A stretch of DNA of 19,111 bases from MHLP01 sp043736515 (GCA_043736515.1 JAYTCK010000057.1:1-19111); one strand, 5' to 3'. Numbered from the stretch's first letter, positions 4,654 to 12,895 are shown. The notes: generated by a model not told the origin, from the letters alone. Program-made: numbers and translations.

Positions 4654-7260
4654 ATGGCTTGGTTTTGGTCTCGTAAAGAAAATAAAGTTGAATCTGACCG
4701 CAGAGTAGGCGAGCGTCGCGCAATAAGTACTGAGCAAACCCTAAAATCACGCATCAGTCGCTTTTTTGGGGTTGCGCTGCCAGCAATTGGCTGGACGTTT
4801 CTGTGGCTCGTAGGCCTGCCGCTCGCATGCGTCGGAGTGATCGGGGCGTGGTATTTTGTCGACAGTTATTTTGATACATCGAGCCTTGAAAGTTTTTCGG
4901 TGGTTGTATCGATTCTCGTCTCCGAGTTTATCTACACGGTAGACATACGTACGGGATGGTTTTCCTATGAGTTGCCCGAAGTATTGAGACTTGGTGCGAA
5001 AGAATATCTTCTTGCAATCTCGTCTGCGTTTTACCTAAAGGTTGCTGGTGTCGTGTCTGTCGGACTCACAGGCTTCTTTGTGGCTATTTGCTACAAGAAA
5101 GCACGCTGGGCCGCGTCACTCATCGCAGTGGTTCTTTCGGGAGGAGCTGCAGCTGGTTGGTATGCGGCACTCGATCCAGTGTCAGCTCCACCTATCTATG
5201 GCACACAACTTCGTGATTTTCGGATGCGTGAGGCAACTCATGTCACTGATACCACAGGTACTGTCGAGATTGGCTGCTTTGCGCATGAAAACCGCACTGT
5301 GGTTCCTCTTGCCGGAGTGAGTCAAAATCTCATAAATGCCATTTTGGCCTCTGAAGATCATAAGTTTTACGAACACGAGGGCTTTAATCTCTATGCAATT
5401 GTGCGCGCTGCTGTGGCAAATGCCATGAAAGCGAAGATTGCATCGGGAGCATCGACGATTACGATGCAACTCACGAAAAATGTGTTTTTGACGCCCGAGA
5501 AATCGTTGACACGCAAAGCAAAAGAAGCGGTTATTTCGGTACATCTTGAGCATGCGCTCACAAAAGAAGAATTACTCGCACTGTATGTCAATCTTGTATA
5601 CTTCGGCGGCTCATACGGCGTCGAAGCCGCAAGTCAGTCATATTTTCTCAAGTCGGCAAAAGATGTCACGATCGCAGAAGCAGCATTTCTTGCGGCACTC
5701 ATCAATCAGCCCGAAGCATATCGCCGTGGTGGCACCGCAGGAAAAAAAACAATCATGGCACGACAAGTGCGTGTGATAGACCTCATGGTGAAGCGCGGAA
5801 TGATCTCGGACGATGAAGCGCGCCTGGCAAAGGACGAAACACTGGTGCCAAGTGAATACAAAGGGACATGCACACGCACTGAAGCGTACATAAATGCAGC
5901 TGTGAACCGCGAGTTTGGCATTAACCGCAACATACCTATTGCGAGTGCAGGATTCAATATTCAAACAACGATCGAGTTACCGAAGCAAAAAGTGCTCGAT
6001 GCTGCGTGCAGAAAAGCTATTGCGGATCATCTGAAGCGCCGTCCGGAAAATACGGACACGATTCGGTGCTCTTCGGTGGTTGTGCGAACAAAGACGGGCG
6101 AGGTTGTCGCAATGGTGAACGGTCAGAATTTTAAGACCGATCAATTTGATCACGTGATGCAGGCTGATCGACAAGCGGGTTCTTCGTTCAAACCATTTGT
6201 GTTTGCGGCGTATCTCGAAAAGATCGAACAGGACCAACTCGCCCTGCGCGCTCAGCGTTGCCTCAGCATTACGGAAGAGGAATGTAAGGCGCTCACGGCA
6301 CTACCGATGGATCTCTTGTCATTGTGCAATGTCCTCGATGCTCCAGTGCTCGTCCCCTCCATCGTGGGGTGGAAGAAAAAGATCATCAGCCGTCACCCGA
6401 TCAGTAATTACCCTTATGAGGCTCGACCTCAACATCGAGGAATGATTTCATGCGCACTCGCACTTGGGGAAAGCAGGAATACTGCAACCATTTGGGCAGA
6501 GGGGCAGCTCGCACCCAGAGAATGGGGAGAGCTCGAACGTTGGGTGTATGGCGCAAAGACGGTTGTCGCAATGGCGCATCGTCTTGGGATCGAAAGTCCC
6601 CTTGAGCACAAGAGTGTGACAGGTAAGACAGAAGAAGAGCGTGCGCAGTCGCTCCCCAACTACACGATCGGCATCGGTTCGGCCGAAGTAAATTTGTGGG
6701 AAATGGCAGAAGCATATCTCCCGCTTATTAACGGAGGGTGCAGGCAGCACATTTCGTTCATTAAAAAGGCGATTGATGCTAATGGAAAAGTAATCTATGA
6801 GCATGGGGCTCCGGCTCCATGCGAGCGCGTACTCTCGCCACGAGTAGCATCTGCAATGCGCGATCTTTTGGAAGCACCGATTGACGTGCGAGGACTACGG
6901 CAGTCAAACGCACCGGGCGATGTACTGCTGGGAACTGCGGCAAGTTTGCGGACACCATTTCCGAAGGGTAAGCTTTGTGGCAAAACTGGCACTGCTGGTG
7001 AAATGGCGACTGACAACTGGTTTGCTGGATGCACAACCGACTATCTTGTTGTAACGAGATTGAACAACGTAAACCAAACGTGGCTCGGCAAAAAAGAAAC
7101 AGGAGGAAAAAACGCGCTCCCTGTGTTTGAGTATTTCATTAGGACGCTCGAACTCCTTGATCCCAATGCGACGTTTCCACCTATTGATACGAGTGTTGTG
7201 TGGCAACCCACAGTGGTGCCTGCTCCCGCACCAACTCTGTCGATGGTCCCAGCGAGATAG
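4654..7260 (+). CDS. Bifunctional class A penicillin-binding protein with a polytopic N-terminus
   Basis: 868 residues from ATG 4654, preceded by AAGGAGGT 4 bases upstream. It polymerises glycan strands and cross-links stem peptides at the outer face of the membrane. The GT51 domain shows EDHKFYEHEG (catalytic E234), GASTITMQL from G265, RKAKEAVISVHLE, and ALYVNLVYFG. The transpeptidase domain has S510-S-F-K513, S607-R-N609 and K777-T-G779, so all three active-site motifs are intact. Ahead of the GT domain are about four hydrophobic stretches (near residues 38-68, 78-95, 117-145, 150-170), whereas class A PBPs usually have one anchor. The C-terminus is short and proline-rich. It is the sole peptidoglycan synthase in this window. 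Confidence 0.93.
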   Translation: MAWFWSRKENKVESDRRVGERRAISTEQTLKSRISRFFGVALPAIGWTFLWLVGLPLACVGVIGAWYFVDSYFDTSSLESFSVVVSILVSEFIYTVDIRTGWFSYELPEVLRLGAKEYLLAISSAFYLKVAGVVSVGLTGFFVAICYKKARWAASLIAVVLSGGAAAGWYAALDPVSAPPIYGTQLRDFRMREATHVTDTTGTVEIGCFAHENRTVVPLAGVSQNLINAILASEDHKFYEHEGFNLYAIVRAAVANAMKAKIASGASTITMQLTKNVFLTPEKSLTRKAKEAVISVHLEHALTKEELLALYVNLVYFGGSYGVEAASQSYFLKSAKDVTIAEAAFLAALINQPEAYRRGGTAGKKTIMARQVRVIDLMVKRGMISDDEARLAKDETLVPSEYKGTCTRTEAYINAAVNREFGINRNIPIASAGFNIQTTIELPKQKVLDAACRKAIADHLKRRPENTDTIRCSSVVVRTKTGEVVAMVNGQNFKTDQFDHVMQADRQAGSSFKPFVFAAYLEKIEQDQLALRAQRCLSITEEECKALTALPMDLLSLCNVLDAPVLVPSIVGWKKKIISRHPISNYPYEARPQHRGMISCALALGESRNTATIWAEGQLAPREWGELERWVYGAKTVVAMAHRLGIESPLEHKSVTGKTEEERAQSLPNYTIGIGSAEVNLWEMAEAYLPLINGGCRQHISFIKKAIDANGKVIYEHGAPAPCERVLSPRVASAMRDLLEAPIDVRGLRQSNAPGDVLLGTAASLRTPFPKGKLCGKTGTAGEMATDNWFAGCTTDYLVVTRLNNVNQTWLGKKETGGKNALPVFEYFIRTLELLDPNATFPPIDTSVVWQPTVVPAPAPTLSMVPAR

Positions 7261-7280
7261 TAATTGAAATTGAAATAGTT

Positions 7281-7313
7281 ATACCCCACACGCATGCGTG
7301 TGGGGTATTTTTT
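7281..7313 (+). terminator. Terminator: 28-base perfect palindrome plus T-run
   Basis: 7281-7294 pairs perfectly with 7295-7308, followed by T to 7313. It lies between convergent genes, 3 bases past the GDPD stop. On the minus strand the following run is only weakly T-rich, so it mainly serves the PBP gene. Confidence 0.85.
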
Positions 7314-7950
7314 AAACGAAAAGTTCAGGTTTGTCGGTGAAGATGCGTTCAGCACCATATGTGTACATTGCCTGTGCGGTGGGCAAGTCGTTGACTGTCC
7401 ACGCCCATATAGGCATCTGGAGCATGCGTGAGGTGTCGAGCAAGTCATGCCCACCCTCTTTATCCATGAGTGCGTTCATCCAATCGATATGGAGGGTATT
7501 GATACCGCGCTCTTTTAGGCGCTCGATATACAGTGCATCCAGCACTCCATCGAAAATGGCCCCAACGCGAAGCATCGGTTCATGTGCTTTAAACCACGCT
7601 GCGGTTTTGTGATGGAAAGAAGATATAACAAATTGGTTCATTTGCCACCTGCTCAAATTTCCACCCAACGCTTCATAGATTGTTGCGAGTACATCGGTTG
7701 CCATCCGCGGGCTCTTGATCTCGATGTTTACGTCGCACGCCCCGTTAATCGCGCGGAGTATTTGCGGAAGTCGAGGTGTGTTTGGGTTGCTATTGGGGTC
7801 ATGCGAAACCTTAAGGTCTTCCCAGACATCAAACTCAATCATGGTGGCACCATCTGCAACTGCGCGATACATCGCGGGAAGTGAATTTTCTTTGATACCA
7901 TCGATGCCGTGACGACCGCGGTGATAAATGATTTGTTGTTTAGTGAACAT
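7312..7950 (-). CDS. Glycerophosphodiester phosphodiesterase family protein
   Basis: 212 residues from ATG 7950, with AAAGGAG about 8 bases upstream. The frame extends to 8127, but this start follows the promoter TTGCAC-17-TTATCT and matches the family N-terminus. Family features are the opening YHRG (H10, R11), K20-E21-N, IEFDV (E39, D41), and H50-D51, then IEIKSP in the middle and the closing AWTVND with FTDKPE. GDPDs hydrolyse glycerophosphodiesters to glycerol-3-phosphate and an alcohol using a metal ion in a TIM barrel. There is no signal peptide, so it is probably cytoplasmic. In a lipid-scavenging organism it could recycle host phospholipid head groups (inference). Confidence 0.87.
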   Translation of the reverse strand: MFTKQQIIYHRGRHGIDGIKENSLPAMYRAVADGATMIEFDVWEDLKVSHDPNSNPNTPRLPQILRAINGACDVNIEIKSPRMATDVLATIYEALGGNLSRWQMNQFVISSFHHKTAAWFKAHEPMLRVGAIFDGVLDALYIERLKERGINTLHIDWMNALMDKEGGHDLLDTSRMLQMPIWAWTVNDLPTAQAMYTYGAERIFTDKPELFV

Positions 7951-7980
7951 CTGCGCTCTCCTTTGTGTAAATCTCTCCTT

Positions 7981-8009
7981 AGATAACCACTTCTTTGTGT
8001 ACAGTGCAA
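7981..8009 (-). promoter_or_regulatory. Promoter of the GDPD gene
   Basis: On the minus strand: TTGCAC (8004-8009), 17-base spacer, TTATCT (7981-7986). The rest of the 7951-8203 spacer shows no gene. Confidence 0.5.
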
Positions 8010-8144
8010 CTGCGTCGAGGCTCGCTGATGACATAATGTAATGTGAAATTCTTGAATCTGAACACATGATTGGTATCGGTAATCTGACTACCCGGGCACA
8101 CCAATATTTCGTCATGTAACCCAACACGACAATACGGAGGACGG

Positions 8145-8170
8145 TTGCAATTTTGCTTTTGCGTTATAGT
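8145..8170 (+). promoter_or_regulatory. Possible promoter of the transglycosylase-like gene
   Basis: TATAGT (8165-8170) with TTGCAA (8145-8150) upstream; the 14-base spacer is short, so the pairing is uncertain. Confidence 0.35.
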
Positions 8171-8203
8171 CTGAAAGATAGATTGTTTTTTAGGAGATGT
8201 GCT

Positions 8204-9541
8204 ATGTATGGTTTGCTCAGTCGAGTTTTACTTGTTCTGTTGTGCATGCTCACAACTTCCTATTCGTTGGGGCAGGCAGTAGAGGTGTCTTATGCTGACC
8301 AGATTCTTGAGAAGATACGGGAAGGTGAAGAGCGTTGTCGTGCAGAGGCCGTCATTGTGCCTACAACGGAGGACCGCACTTCGTCCGAAGGAGCAAAGAT
8401 TGCCTACCGACCTGTGTTGCTCTGCGCGTACAGTGAAGTATCAAAAACTTGGCACACGATTGAAGTTGCACTCCCGTATCCTGTTCCGCAATCATATATC
8501 GTGTGCGTCGCCGCCTCACCCACCCTTGCCGATCGGCGTGCATGCGTACTCGATGTACGTGTGGTCACTCCTGGTTATCACGTTGAACATCTTGCTGGAT
8601 TTGGTGCAACGCGCTTTATTGTAAACGCGAGGACAAATGCAGGTGAGCCACTAACAGTGTATCGCACTCGGCATCTCTGGTTTGATGATGACGCCCTCGC
8701 AAGTGGCAAGTTGTCACGTATCATAGAGACTGCTCGCGCTGTGAACTACACGCCCTACCACCCCAACTTCATGAATGATGATTTGGTGGAAGCTGGTATG
8801 CGCTTTTTGCGAGAGGAAATTCGATCTTCCTTCAGTGGACTTGAGGTTCCATCGAACGCATACGCAGGACTTACGCTTACCGATGTTGTCCCTTGGCAAA
8901 TCATCATGTCGCTGGCTGCAATCGAACAGATGGATGATAAGGCGTTTCAAGAAGACAGGGAACGTACGACGAAATCTGTCTTTGTCGAGTATGCACTGAA
9001 TCGTGAGGACACATTTAAGTGGAGTCAGTCTGGCGCACGGGCAATTGGCGCGCTCCAATTTACGAACAGGGGCGGTGACGGTACCTACAGTGCAGTGGTG
9101 CGCATGTGTCCTGATGCAGAGATAGATCCATCATTTGAGAATGGTGCTCGAAATCTTCGGAACGTCATTAAGGCAGCGACATGCCTTATTGACTTGGAGG
9201 TAGCACAATTTCCTGCGATTAAGGCATTGTTTGCTCGAAGCCCGCTTGTTGCGGGTATTTACCCAGTGGCGGCATATAACGGCTCACCCTCATCCGCCCG
9301 TGCTTTGTATAAATGGATTAAACGACGTGGCATTGATGTGGAAAGGCACGAAATTGACGTGCCCTCATCGCTTACTATGACACGCACAGAAACATGTCCC
9401 TGCCGAAATGTGCGAGTTAAAAAAGGGAAGAAGCGCATCGTCTCACGCCTCGTTGTGTATGCACAAAATACCGAGACTCCAATGTATGTTGAGAAGTATA
9501 TATACCTCTTAAACTTTCTTTCTGACAAAGGACTCGAGTAA
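8204..9541 (+). CDS. Secreted lysozyme-fold (lytic transglycosylase-like) protein
   Basis: 445 residues from ATG 8204, with AGGAGA 7 bases upstream. An in-frame TTG at 8153 lies in the promoter region and is rejected. The N-terminus MYGLLSRVLLVLLCMLTT ending SLGQA is a signal peptide. The C-terminal half carries SLT-like signatures: a candidate catalytic Glu at E268 (or E261), GARAIGALQF from G277 (the G-A-x-G-x-x-Q motif), and A357-YNGS, corresponding to the AYN-G motif. Such enzymes cleave the MurNAc-GlcNAc bond of peptidoglycan. The first 200 residues match nothing I know. A Cys pair (CPC) lies near the C-terminus. The order of motifs fits; substrate and activity are inferred. Confidence 0.72.
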   Translation: MYGLLSRVLLVLLCMLTTSYSLGQAVEVSYADQILEKIREGEERCRAEAVIVPTTEDRTSSEGAKIAYRPVLLCAYSEVSKTWHTIEVALPYPVPQSYIVCVAASPTLADRRACVLDVRVVTPGYHVEHLAGFGATRFIVNARTNAGEPLTVYRTRHLWFDDDALASGKLSRIIETARAVNYTPYHPNFMNDDLVEAGMRFLREEIRSSFSGLEVPSNAYAGLTLTDVVPWQIIMSLAAIEQMDDKAFQEDRERTTKSVFVEYALNREDTFKWSQSGARAIGALQFTNRGGDGTYSAVVRMCPDAEIDPSFENGARNLRNVIKAATCLIDLEVAQFPAIKALFARSPLVAGIYPVAAYNGSPSSARALYKWIKRRGIDVERHEIDVPSSLTMTRTETCPCRNVRVKKGKKRIVSRLVVYAQNTETPMYVEKYIYLLNFLSDKGLE

Positions 9542-9544
9542 ACC

Positions 9545-9571
9545 AACATCTGCTATCGCAGATGTTTTTTT
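9545..9571 (+). terminator. Rho-independent terminator of the transglycosylase-like gene
   Basis: 9-bp stem AACATCTGC/GCAGATGTT around TATC, followed by T-run. Confidence 0.88.
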
Positions 9572-9649
9572 ATGCGGAACATCAATTCGACCACAATGTG
9601 AGCATATTCCGCTCTGGATTCCATGTAGGCATACCGCATTCTCTGTACA

Positions 9650-9658
9650 TGCTATAAT
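9650..9658 (+). promoter_or_regulatory. Extended -10 promoter giving a leaderless prfB mRNA
   Basis: TGC plus consensus TATAAT (9653-9658), with no convincing -35. The ATG of prfB follows after exactly 6 bases. Confidence 0.65.
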
Positions 9659-9664
9659 CCTCAA

Positions 9665-10555
9665 ATGTCCGAACTTGAACATCCCAACGCGATTCGTATT
9701 CAAGCAATAGAAGACGCCATGCAACGCGCTGATTTTTGGGTTGATAAAGATGGCGCACAGGCGATGATAAAGGAATTGCAGGAACTCAAAGTAGTGGCAG
9801 AAGGTGGCGGAAAGTACGACAAGGCGAACGCAATCATGACCATTTTCTCGGGAGCAGGCGGCGATGATGCCGAAGACTTTTCTGCTATGCTCCTCCGGAT
9901 GTATATGAAGTACTTTGAACGTCGTGGCTGGGGTTACGAGATCATTCATGAGCACGATAATGATCATGGTGGATACCGCAACATTACCATTGAGGTAATT
10001 GGAAAAAGTTCATATGGCGAACTCAAAGGCGAGTCGGGTGTGCACCGCTTGGTCCGCATCTCACCATTTAACTCAAACGCAAAACGACACACCTCTTTTT
10101 CGATGGTTGAGGTCATCCCCAAATTCAAAAAGGGCGATGTATCTCCTTTGCCCGAGGCGGAACTCCGTTTCGAGTATTCACGCTCGGGCGGCGCGGGTGG
10201 ACAAAATGTGAACAAGCGTGAGACTGCAGTACGTGTCGTGCATGAGCCCACAGGGCTTGCTGTGCACGCCTCAAGCGAACGCTCACAGCTCCAGAATCGC
10301 GAACGCGCACTCGAACTTCTAACTGCGAAGGTACACCATCTTCACGATTCACTTTCGGATGCGGAAAAAGAAAAAATGTATATTTCAAAAACTACTCAAG
10401 TTGAATGGGGCAATCAAATCCGCTCCTACGTCCTCCATCCCTACAAAATGGTGAAGGATCACCGCACCGATGTAGAAACCGCAAAAGTCGATGCAGTACT
10501 CGAACGTGGAGAAATCGATGAGTTCATCGAGGCAGAAAAGCATTTGGGAGATTAA
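9665..10555 (+). CDS. prfB: Peptide chain release factor 2, compact form
   Basis: 296 residues. S133-P-F135 in RISPFNSNAKRHTSF is the RF2 stop-codon recognition tripeptide (UAA and UGA), and G178-G179-Q180 is the peptidyl-tRNA hydrolysis motif. The C-terminal part, QIRSYVLHPYKMVKDHRT, is typical. It is about 70 residues shorter than E. coli RF2 (365): residues 23-43 (ADFWVDKDGAQ onwards) match the start of domain 1, and the sequence then jumps to GKYDKANAIMTIFSGAGG, skipping most of the helical hairpin. There is no in-frame UGA or frameshift site near the start, unlike E. coli prfB. It keeps a loose prfB...ftsE...ftsX order. No ribosome site is present; the mRNA is probably leaderless. Confidence 0.93.
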   Translation: MSELEHPNAIRIQAIEDAMQRADFWVDKDGAQAMIKELQELKVVAEGGGKYDKANAIMTIFSGAGGDDAEDFSAMLLRMYMKYFERRGWGYEIIHEHDNDHGGYRNITIEVIGKSSYGELKGESGVHRLVRISPFNSNAKRHTSFSMVEVIPKFKKGDVSPLPEAELRFEYSRSGGAGGQNVNKRETAVRVVHEPTGLAVHASSERSQLQNRERALELLTAKVHHLHDSLSDAEKEKMYISKTTQVEWGNQIRSYVLHPYKMVKDHRTDVETAKVDAVLERGEIDEFIEAEKHLGD

Positions 10556-10586
10556 ACAAAAAAAGAAGCCAAATCGGCGTCTTTCC
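10556..10586 (-). terminator. Shared terminator between convergent prfB and the 10594 gene
   Basis: Stem AAAGA-x-GCC/GGC-x-TCTTT with a run of T on the minus strand. It may also act weakly for prfB. Confidence 0.55.
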
Positions 10587-10593
10587 GTGCGTC

Positions 10594-10872
10594 TTATTTA
10601 AGGCTTTTTGCCCAGTCGGCGAGCGCAATGGATGTGTCAGTTGGGTTACCTACGATGGTGAGTACCTCGAATAGTCGATCGAACTCCACTTCAGTAAAGT
10701 GTTTTTCCTGAAGCCGCATGATGAGTGGTATCCATTCTGCGGAAACCAGTGCAACTTGTTTGTCCATGTGGGTGATGCGACAAACGGAAAAGTCTTTTCC
10801 TGCTCCGTCTATCGCGCGCCGCAGTGCTTCAGGTAGATCACTGCCTTCTATGACCACGCTCGGTGTTTTCAT
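10594..10872 (-). CDS. Small protein of unknown function
   Basis: 92 residues from the ATG at 10872, after AAAAAGG. The frame continues upstream to 10956, but that part runs toward the neighbouring terminator and has no ribosome site. The protein opens MKTPSVVIEGSDLPEALRRA and holds the stretch ITHMDKQVALVSAEWIPLIMRL. That stretch loosely recalls the Phd/YefM antitoxin fold (strand-turn-VALVS-x-E-helix), but no toxin gene is adjacent and the resemblance is weak. It is soluble, without signal or membrane segment. Confidence 0.6.
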   Translation of the reverse strand: MKTPSVVIEGSDLPEALRRAIDGAGKDFSVCRITHMDKQVALVSAEWIPLIMRLQEKHFTEVEFDRLFEVLTIVGNPTDTSIALADWAKSLK

Positions 10873-10943
10873 GTCGAACCTTTTTTCATTAATCTTCCTA
10901 AACTCTAAATGATGATTGTGTTGTGTGCAAGCCCTTTTCCTAT

Positions 10944-10968
10944 AAAAAAACCGCACGATATCGTGCGG
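10944..10968 (-). terminator. Terminator of the small membrane protein gene
   Basis: Perfect palindrome CCGCACGATATCGTGCGG (10951-10968) followed on the minus strand by seven T. Confidence 0.85.
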
Positions 10969-10980
10969 GCCAGCTGACTG

Positions 10981-11169
10981 TCAGTGGACGTTGAGAGGCA
11001 TGTTGCCCAGGAACAAGATGCTTCCCAAAAAGAGCATTGCGACAACTCCGGCCAAAAGGACCACGCATGCAAGCATCTTCCTTCCGCTTCGATATTGAGC
11101 AAGCGAAGCCCACATCAAGAGGAAGAAGAGAAGAACAAATATTCCGACCAAGAGTTCATAAAATCCCAT
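10981..11169 (-). CDS. Small two-helix membrane protein, unknown
   Basis: 62 residues from ATG 11169 with GGAG 6 bases upstream, TGA stop. Two hydrophobic helices (about residues 3-26 and 32-54) are joined by the basic turn QYRSGRK, which should face the cytoplasm, so both ends point outward. A frame extending to 11316 passes through the promoter and is not used. The gene has a strong promoter and its own terminator, so it is independently expressed. No family recognised. Confidence 0.68.
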   Translation of the reverse strand: MGFYELLVGIFVLLFFLLMWASLAQYRSGRKMLACVVLLAGVVAMLFLGSILFLGNMPLNVH

Positions 11170-11200
11170 GGTTACTCCGATATGTTGTGACCTTTTGGAA

Positions 11201-11228
11201 ATATTACCTGCGAATGTAATTGTGTCAA
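11201..11228 (-). promoter_or_regulatory. Strong promoter of the small membrane protein gene
   Basis: On the minus strand: perfect -35 TTGACA (11223-11228), 16-base spacer, -10 TAATAT (11201-11206). Its -35 lies 8 bases from the -35 of the divergent YecM-like gene. Confidence 0.7.
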
Positions 11229-11236
11229 CGCAATCC

Positions 11237-11265
11237 TTGTTTCCATATAAAAATTTTGCTAGGCT
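11237..11265 (+). promoter_or_regulatory. Likely promoter of the YecM-like gene
   Basis: TTGTTT (11237-11242), 17-base spacer, TAGGCT (11260-11265). The -10 resembles the TAGGAT of the PBP promoter. Confidence 0.42.
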
Positions 11266-11302
11266 GCACCTCGGAAGCACAGAAAGAAAGGTTGAAAAAG
11301 TC

Positions 11303-11818
11303 ATGACAACTACCACATACGCCGAGTTTTACCGGAAAGCACTGCTGCCACTCGTGCCGCTCGACCACTTTTTTGGAAAACATCAGCTCGTCGGCATTGT
11401 GCATGTAGATCACATAGGATACAAGTGTGCATCTGCCGATGAGTTTGAGTCCATGCGACGCATGCTTGAACCGGAAAGTGTATTCATGTATCAATCAGTT
11501 ATTTCACATCGTCGGATCGCGATCATAAAACTCAAGATAGGATTTCGAACTGCGCTTGGAGCGTGTACCTATCTGGAGCTTTCCGATCAAAAACCCGACA
11601 TGAGTCAGGAGAGTGTCTTCGATCATGCAGAAATATATCCCATCGCGGGAGGAGAAGACGCGCTTGTTCTCCTGCTTACACAAAAAGGGATCACACTCCA
11701 CAAAGTGGTGAAGCCACACCACACGACCCACAACGTCGATATGGGTGCGAAGTTTGTGCTCAAGTTGTGCGCCGAGCCCCTTATCGAGAAGATCAAGCGC
11801 GAAGAAATGAAGCCATAA
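11303..11818 (+). CDS. YecM-like protein (VOC fold)
   Basis: 171 residues from ATG 11303; AAAGG lies about 11 bases upstream. An in-frame ATG at 11168 falls before the promoter and is rejected. Landmarks parallel E. coli YecM: HVDHIGYKC (H37) for the first metal-site strand, a central QSVISHRRIAIIKL, VFDHAEIYPI with H108 and E110, and the end KFVLKLCAEPLIEKIKREE. The family has a vicinal-oxygen-chelate fold with a likely metal site; its reaction is not established. Family assignment is from motif order only. Confidence 0.62.
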   Translation: MTTTTYAEFYRKALLPLVPLDHFFGKHQLVGIVHVDHIGYKCASADEFESMRRMLEPESVFMYQSVISHRRIAIIKLKIGFRTALGACTYLELSDQKPDMSQESVFDHAEIYPIAGGEDALVLLLTQKGITLHKVVKPHHTTHNVDMGAKFVLKLCAEPLIEKIKREEMKP

Positions 11819-11826
11819 GCTTGAAG

Positions 11827-11852
11827 CGGTTCCAATAATGAGCCGTTTTTTT
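11827..11852 (+). terminator. Terminator of the YecM-like gene
   Basis: 6-bp stem CGGTTC/GAGCCG with one G-T pair, 7-base loop, seven T. Confidence 0.75.
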
Positions 11853-11927
11853 GTCACCTTGACCACCCTCACCCTTTGCCGTAGTTTCTATAGATAGAAC
11901 CTGACTGTCCTTTATAAGGAGAAGGTC

Positions 11928-12830
11928 ATGAAGTCGAAAATTCCTACCGATGGGTATTTTGATCCACTCGCGGTGCGCACGAGCATCATTTCAGAGAATT
12001 ATAGTGAGATGCTGATACGAAGTATCGCATCGCTTGTCGGACGCATTCAAAACGGACTTTGGCATATCATCGACAATGAGCCGCGGCGCGATTCATTTTT
12101 TATTCCACAAGAGGAATATGCTCGTGATGAACGAGGCGATGAACTTGAAGTTGGACTTCTCGCAAAGCGGGTGGGTGGAGCAAAGATTGCACCAACCCCG
12201 ACGGAAATTGCTGAAGGGCGTACGCACTACGATAGCAATAAATGGCGCTTCCATTATGGGGATGATTTGCTGTGTAAACTTCCACGGGAAATTTTGACTG
12301 ACTATCGAGATTTTTTGGGTGCATGCCGTGTGCTCAATCACCGCGGTCGACAGATGGCGATCGGGCTCGCAGAAGCATTTGATGCAGCAAACAAGAGAAT
12401 ACCCAGATATCCCGGCTCGCTTGCCGAGCGCATGAAGAGCAGTAAGGCGTATACCCGAGTACTTCGTTACGAGGATACAAAAGAAACGCAATTGGTGTTG
12501 TTTGATCACAGGCGCTCACCCATCCACTCCAGGGAGTCAGACCCAAGGCATGTGCTTATGTTCGCAGGGACGAAGTTTTGGGCAGTGACGCGCGGAGAGT
12601 TTGGTGCAGGGACCATTCATGGTGTGTACAGCAAGCAAAGCCGGTTTGATGCATCGCTTCATCGTGACCGTGATTGTGTGACGATACATTGGATCTCAAA
12701 GAGCGATAGTGAAGGACACCGTCTCGCAATTGTGACATTTGTGCATTGCGCGCTTTATCCAGAAGATGTCGAGTGGTTTGCTAAACACATTAGCAGTCTC
12801 ACAATTGACCCGAAGTTATACATGCGCTAA
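11928..12830 (+). CDS. Unknown protein, possibly related to 2OG-Fe(II) oxygenases
   Basis: 300 residues, ATG preceded by AAGGAGAAGG. No signal or membrane segment. The C-terminal third (LMFAGTKFWAVTRGEF, then AGTIHGVYS, and a later basic ASLHRDRD and VTIHWIS) resembles the end of the isopenicillin-N-synthase-like jelly roll, where G-D-x-L-x-x-x-T-x-G-x-x-K-S-x-x-H-R-V carries the distal iron His. The first His-x-Asp pair is not clear, so it may be an inactive or remote relative. The gene has its own terminator. A promoter is possible at TTGACC (11859) with a weak -10 near 11882. Confidence 0.55.
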   Translation: MKSKIPTDGYFDPLAVRTSIISENYSEMLIRSIASLVGRIQNGLWHIIDNEPRRDSFFIPQEEYARDERGDELEVGLLAKRVGGAKIAPTPTEIAEGRTHYDSNKWRFHYGDDLLCKLPREILTDYRDFLGACRVLNHRGRQMAIGLAEAFDAANKRIPRYPGSLAERMKSSKAYTRVLRYEDTKETQLVLFDHRRSPIHSRESDPRHVLMFAGTKFWAVTRGEFGAGTIHGVYSKQSRFDASLHRDRDCVTIHWISKSDSEGHRLAIVTFVHCALYPEDVEWFAKHISSLTIDPKLYMR

Positions 12831-12833
12831 ATT

Positions 12834-12858
12834 CCCCCGACATTTGTCGGGGATTTTT
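12834..12858 (+). terminator. Terminator of the 11928-12830 gene
   Basis: 8-bp stem CCCCGACA/TGTCGGGG with a 2-base centre (12835-12852), then ATTTTT. Confidence 0.85.
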
Positions 12859-12895
12859 GTTGCGCTATTTTTATAAACTGCTCTCGTGCTGCTTG

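Noticed and set aside
8025..8055. CTGATGA followed by GAAA, resembling a hammerhead ribozyme core
   Set aside because: The flanking sequences cannot form stem I and stem II has only about three pairs, so it is a chance match in the GDPD upstream region.
9665..9750. Programmed frameshift in prfB
   Set aside because: The frame is continuous from ATG with no in-frame TGA and no CTTTGA-type slippery site.
10594..10872. Toxin-antitoxin pair
   Set aside because: The 92-residue protein only loosely recalls the Phd fold, and the adjacent gene encodes a two-helix membrane protein with its own promoter, not a recognisable toxin.
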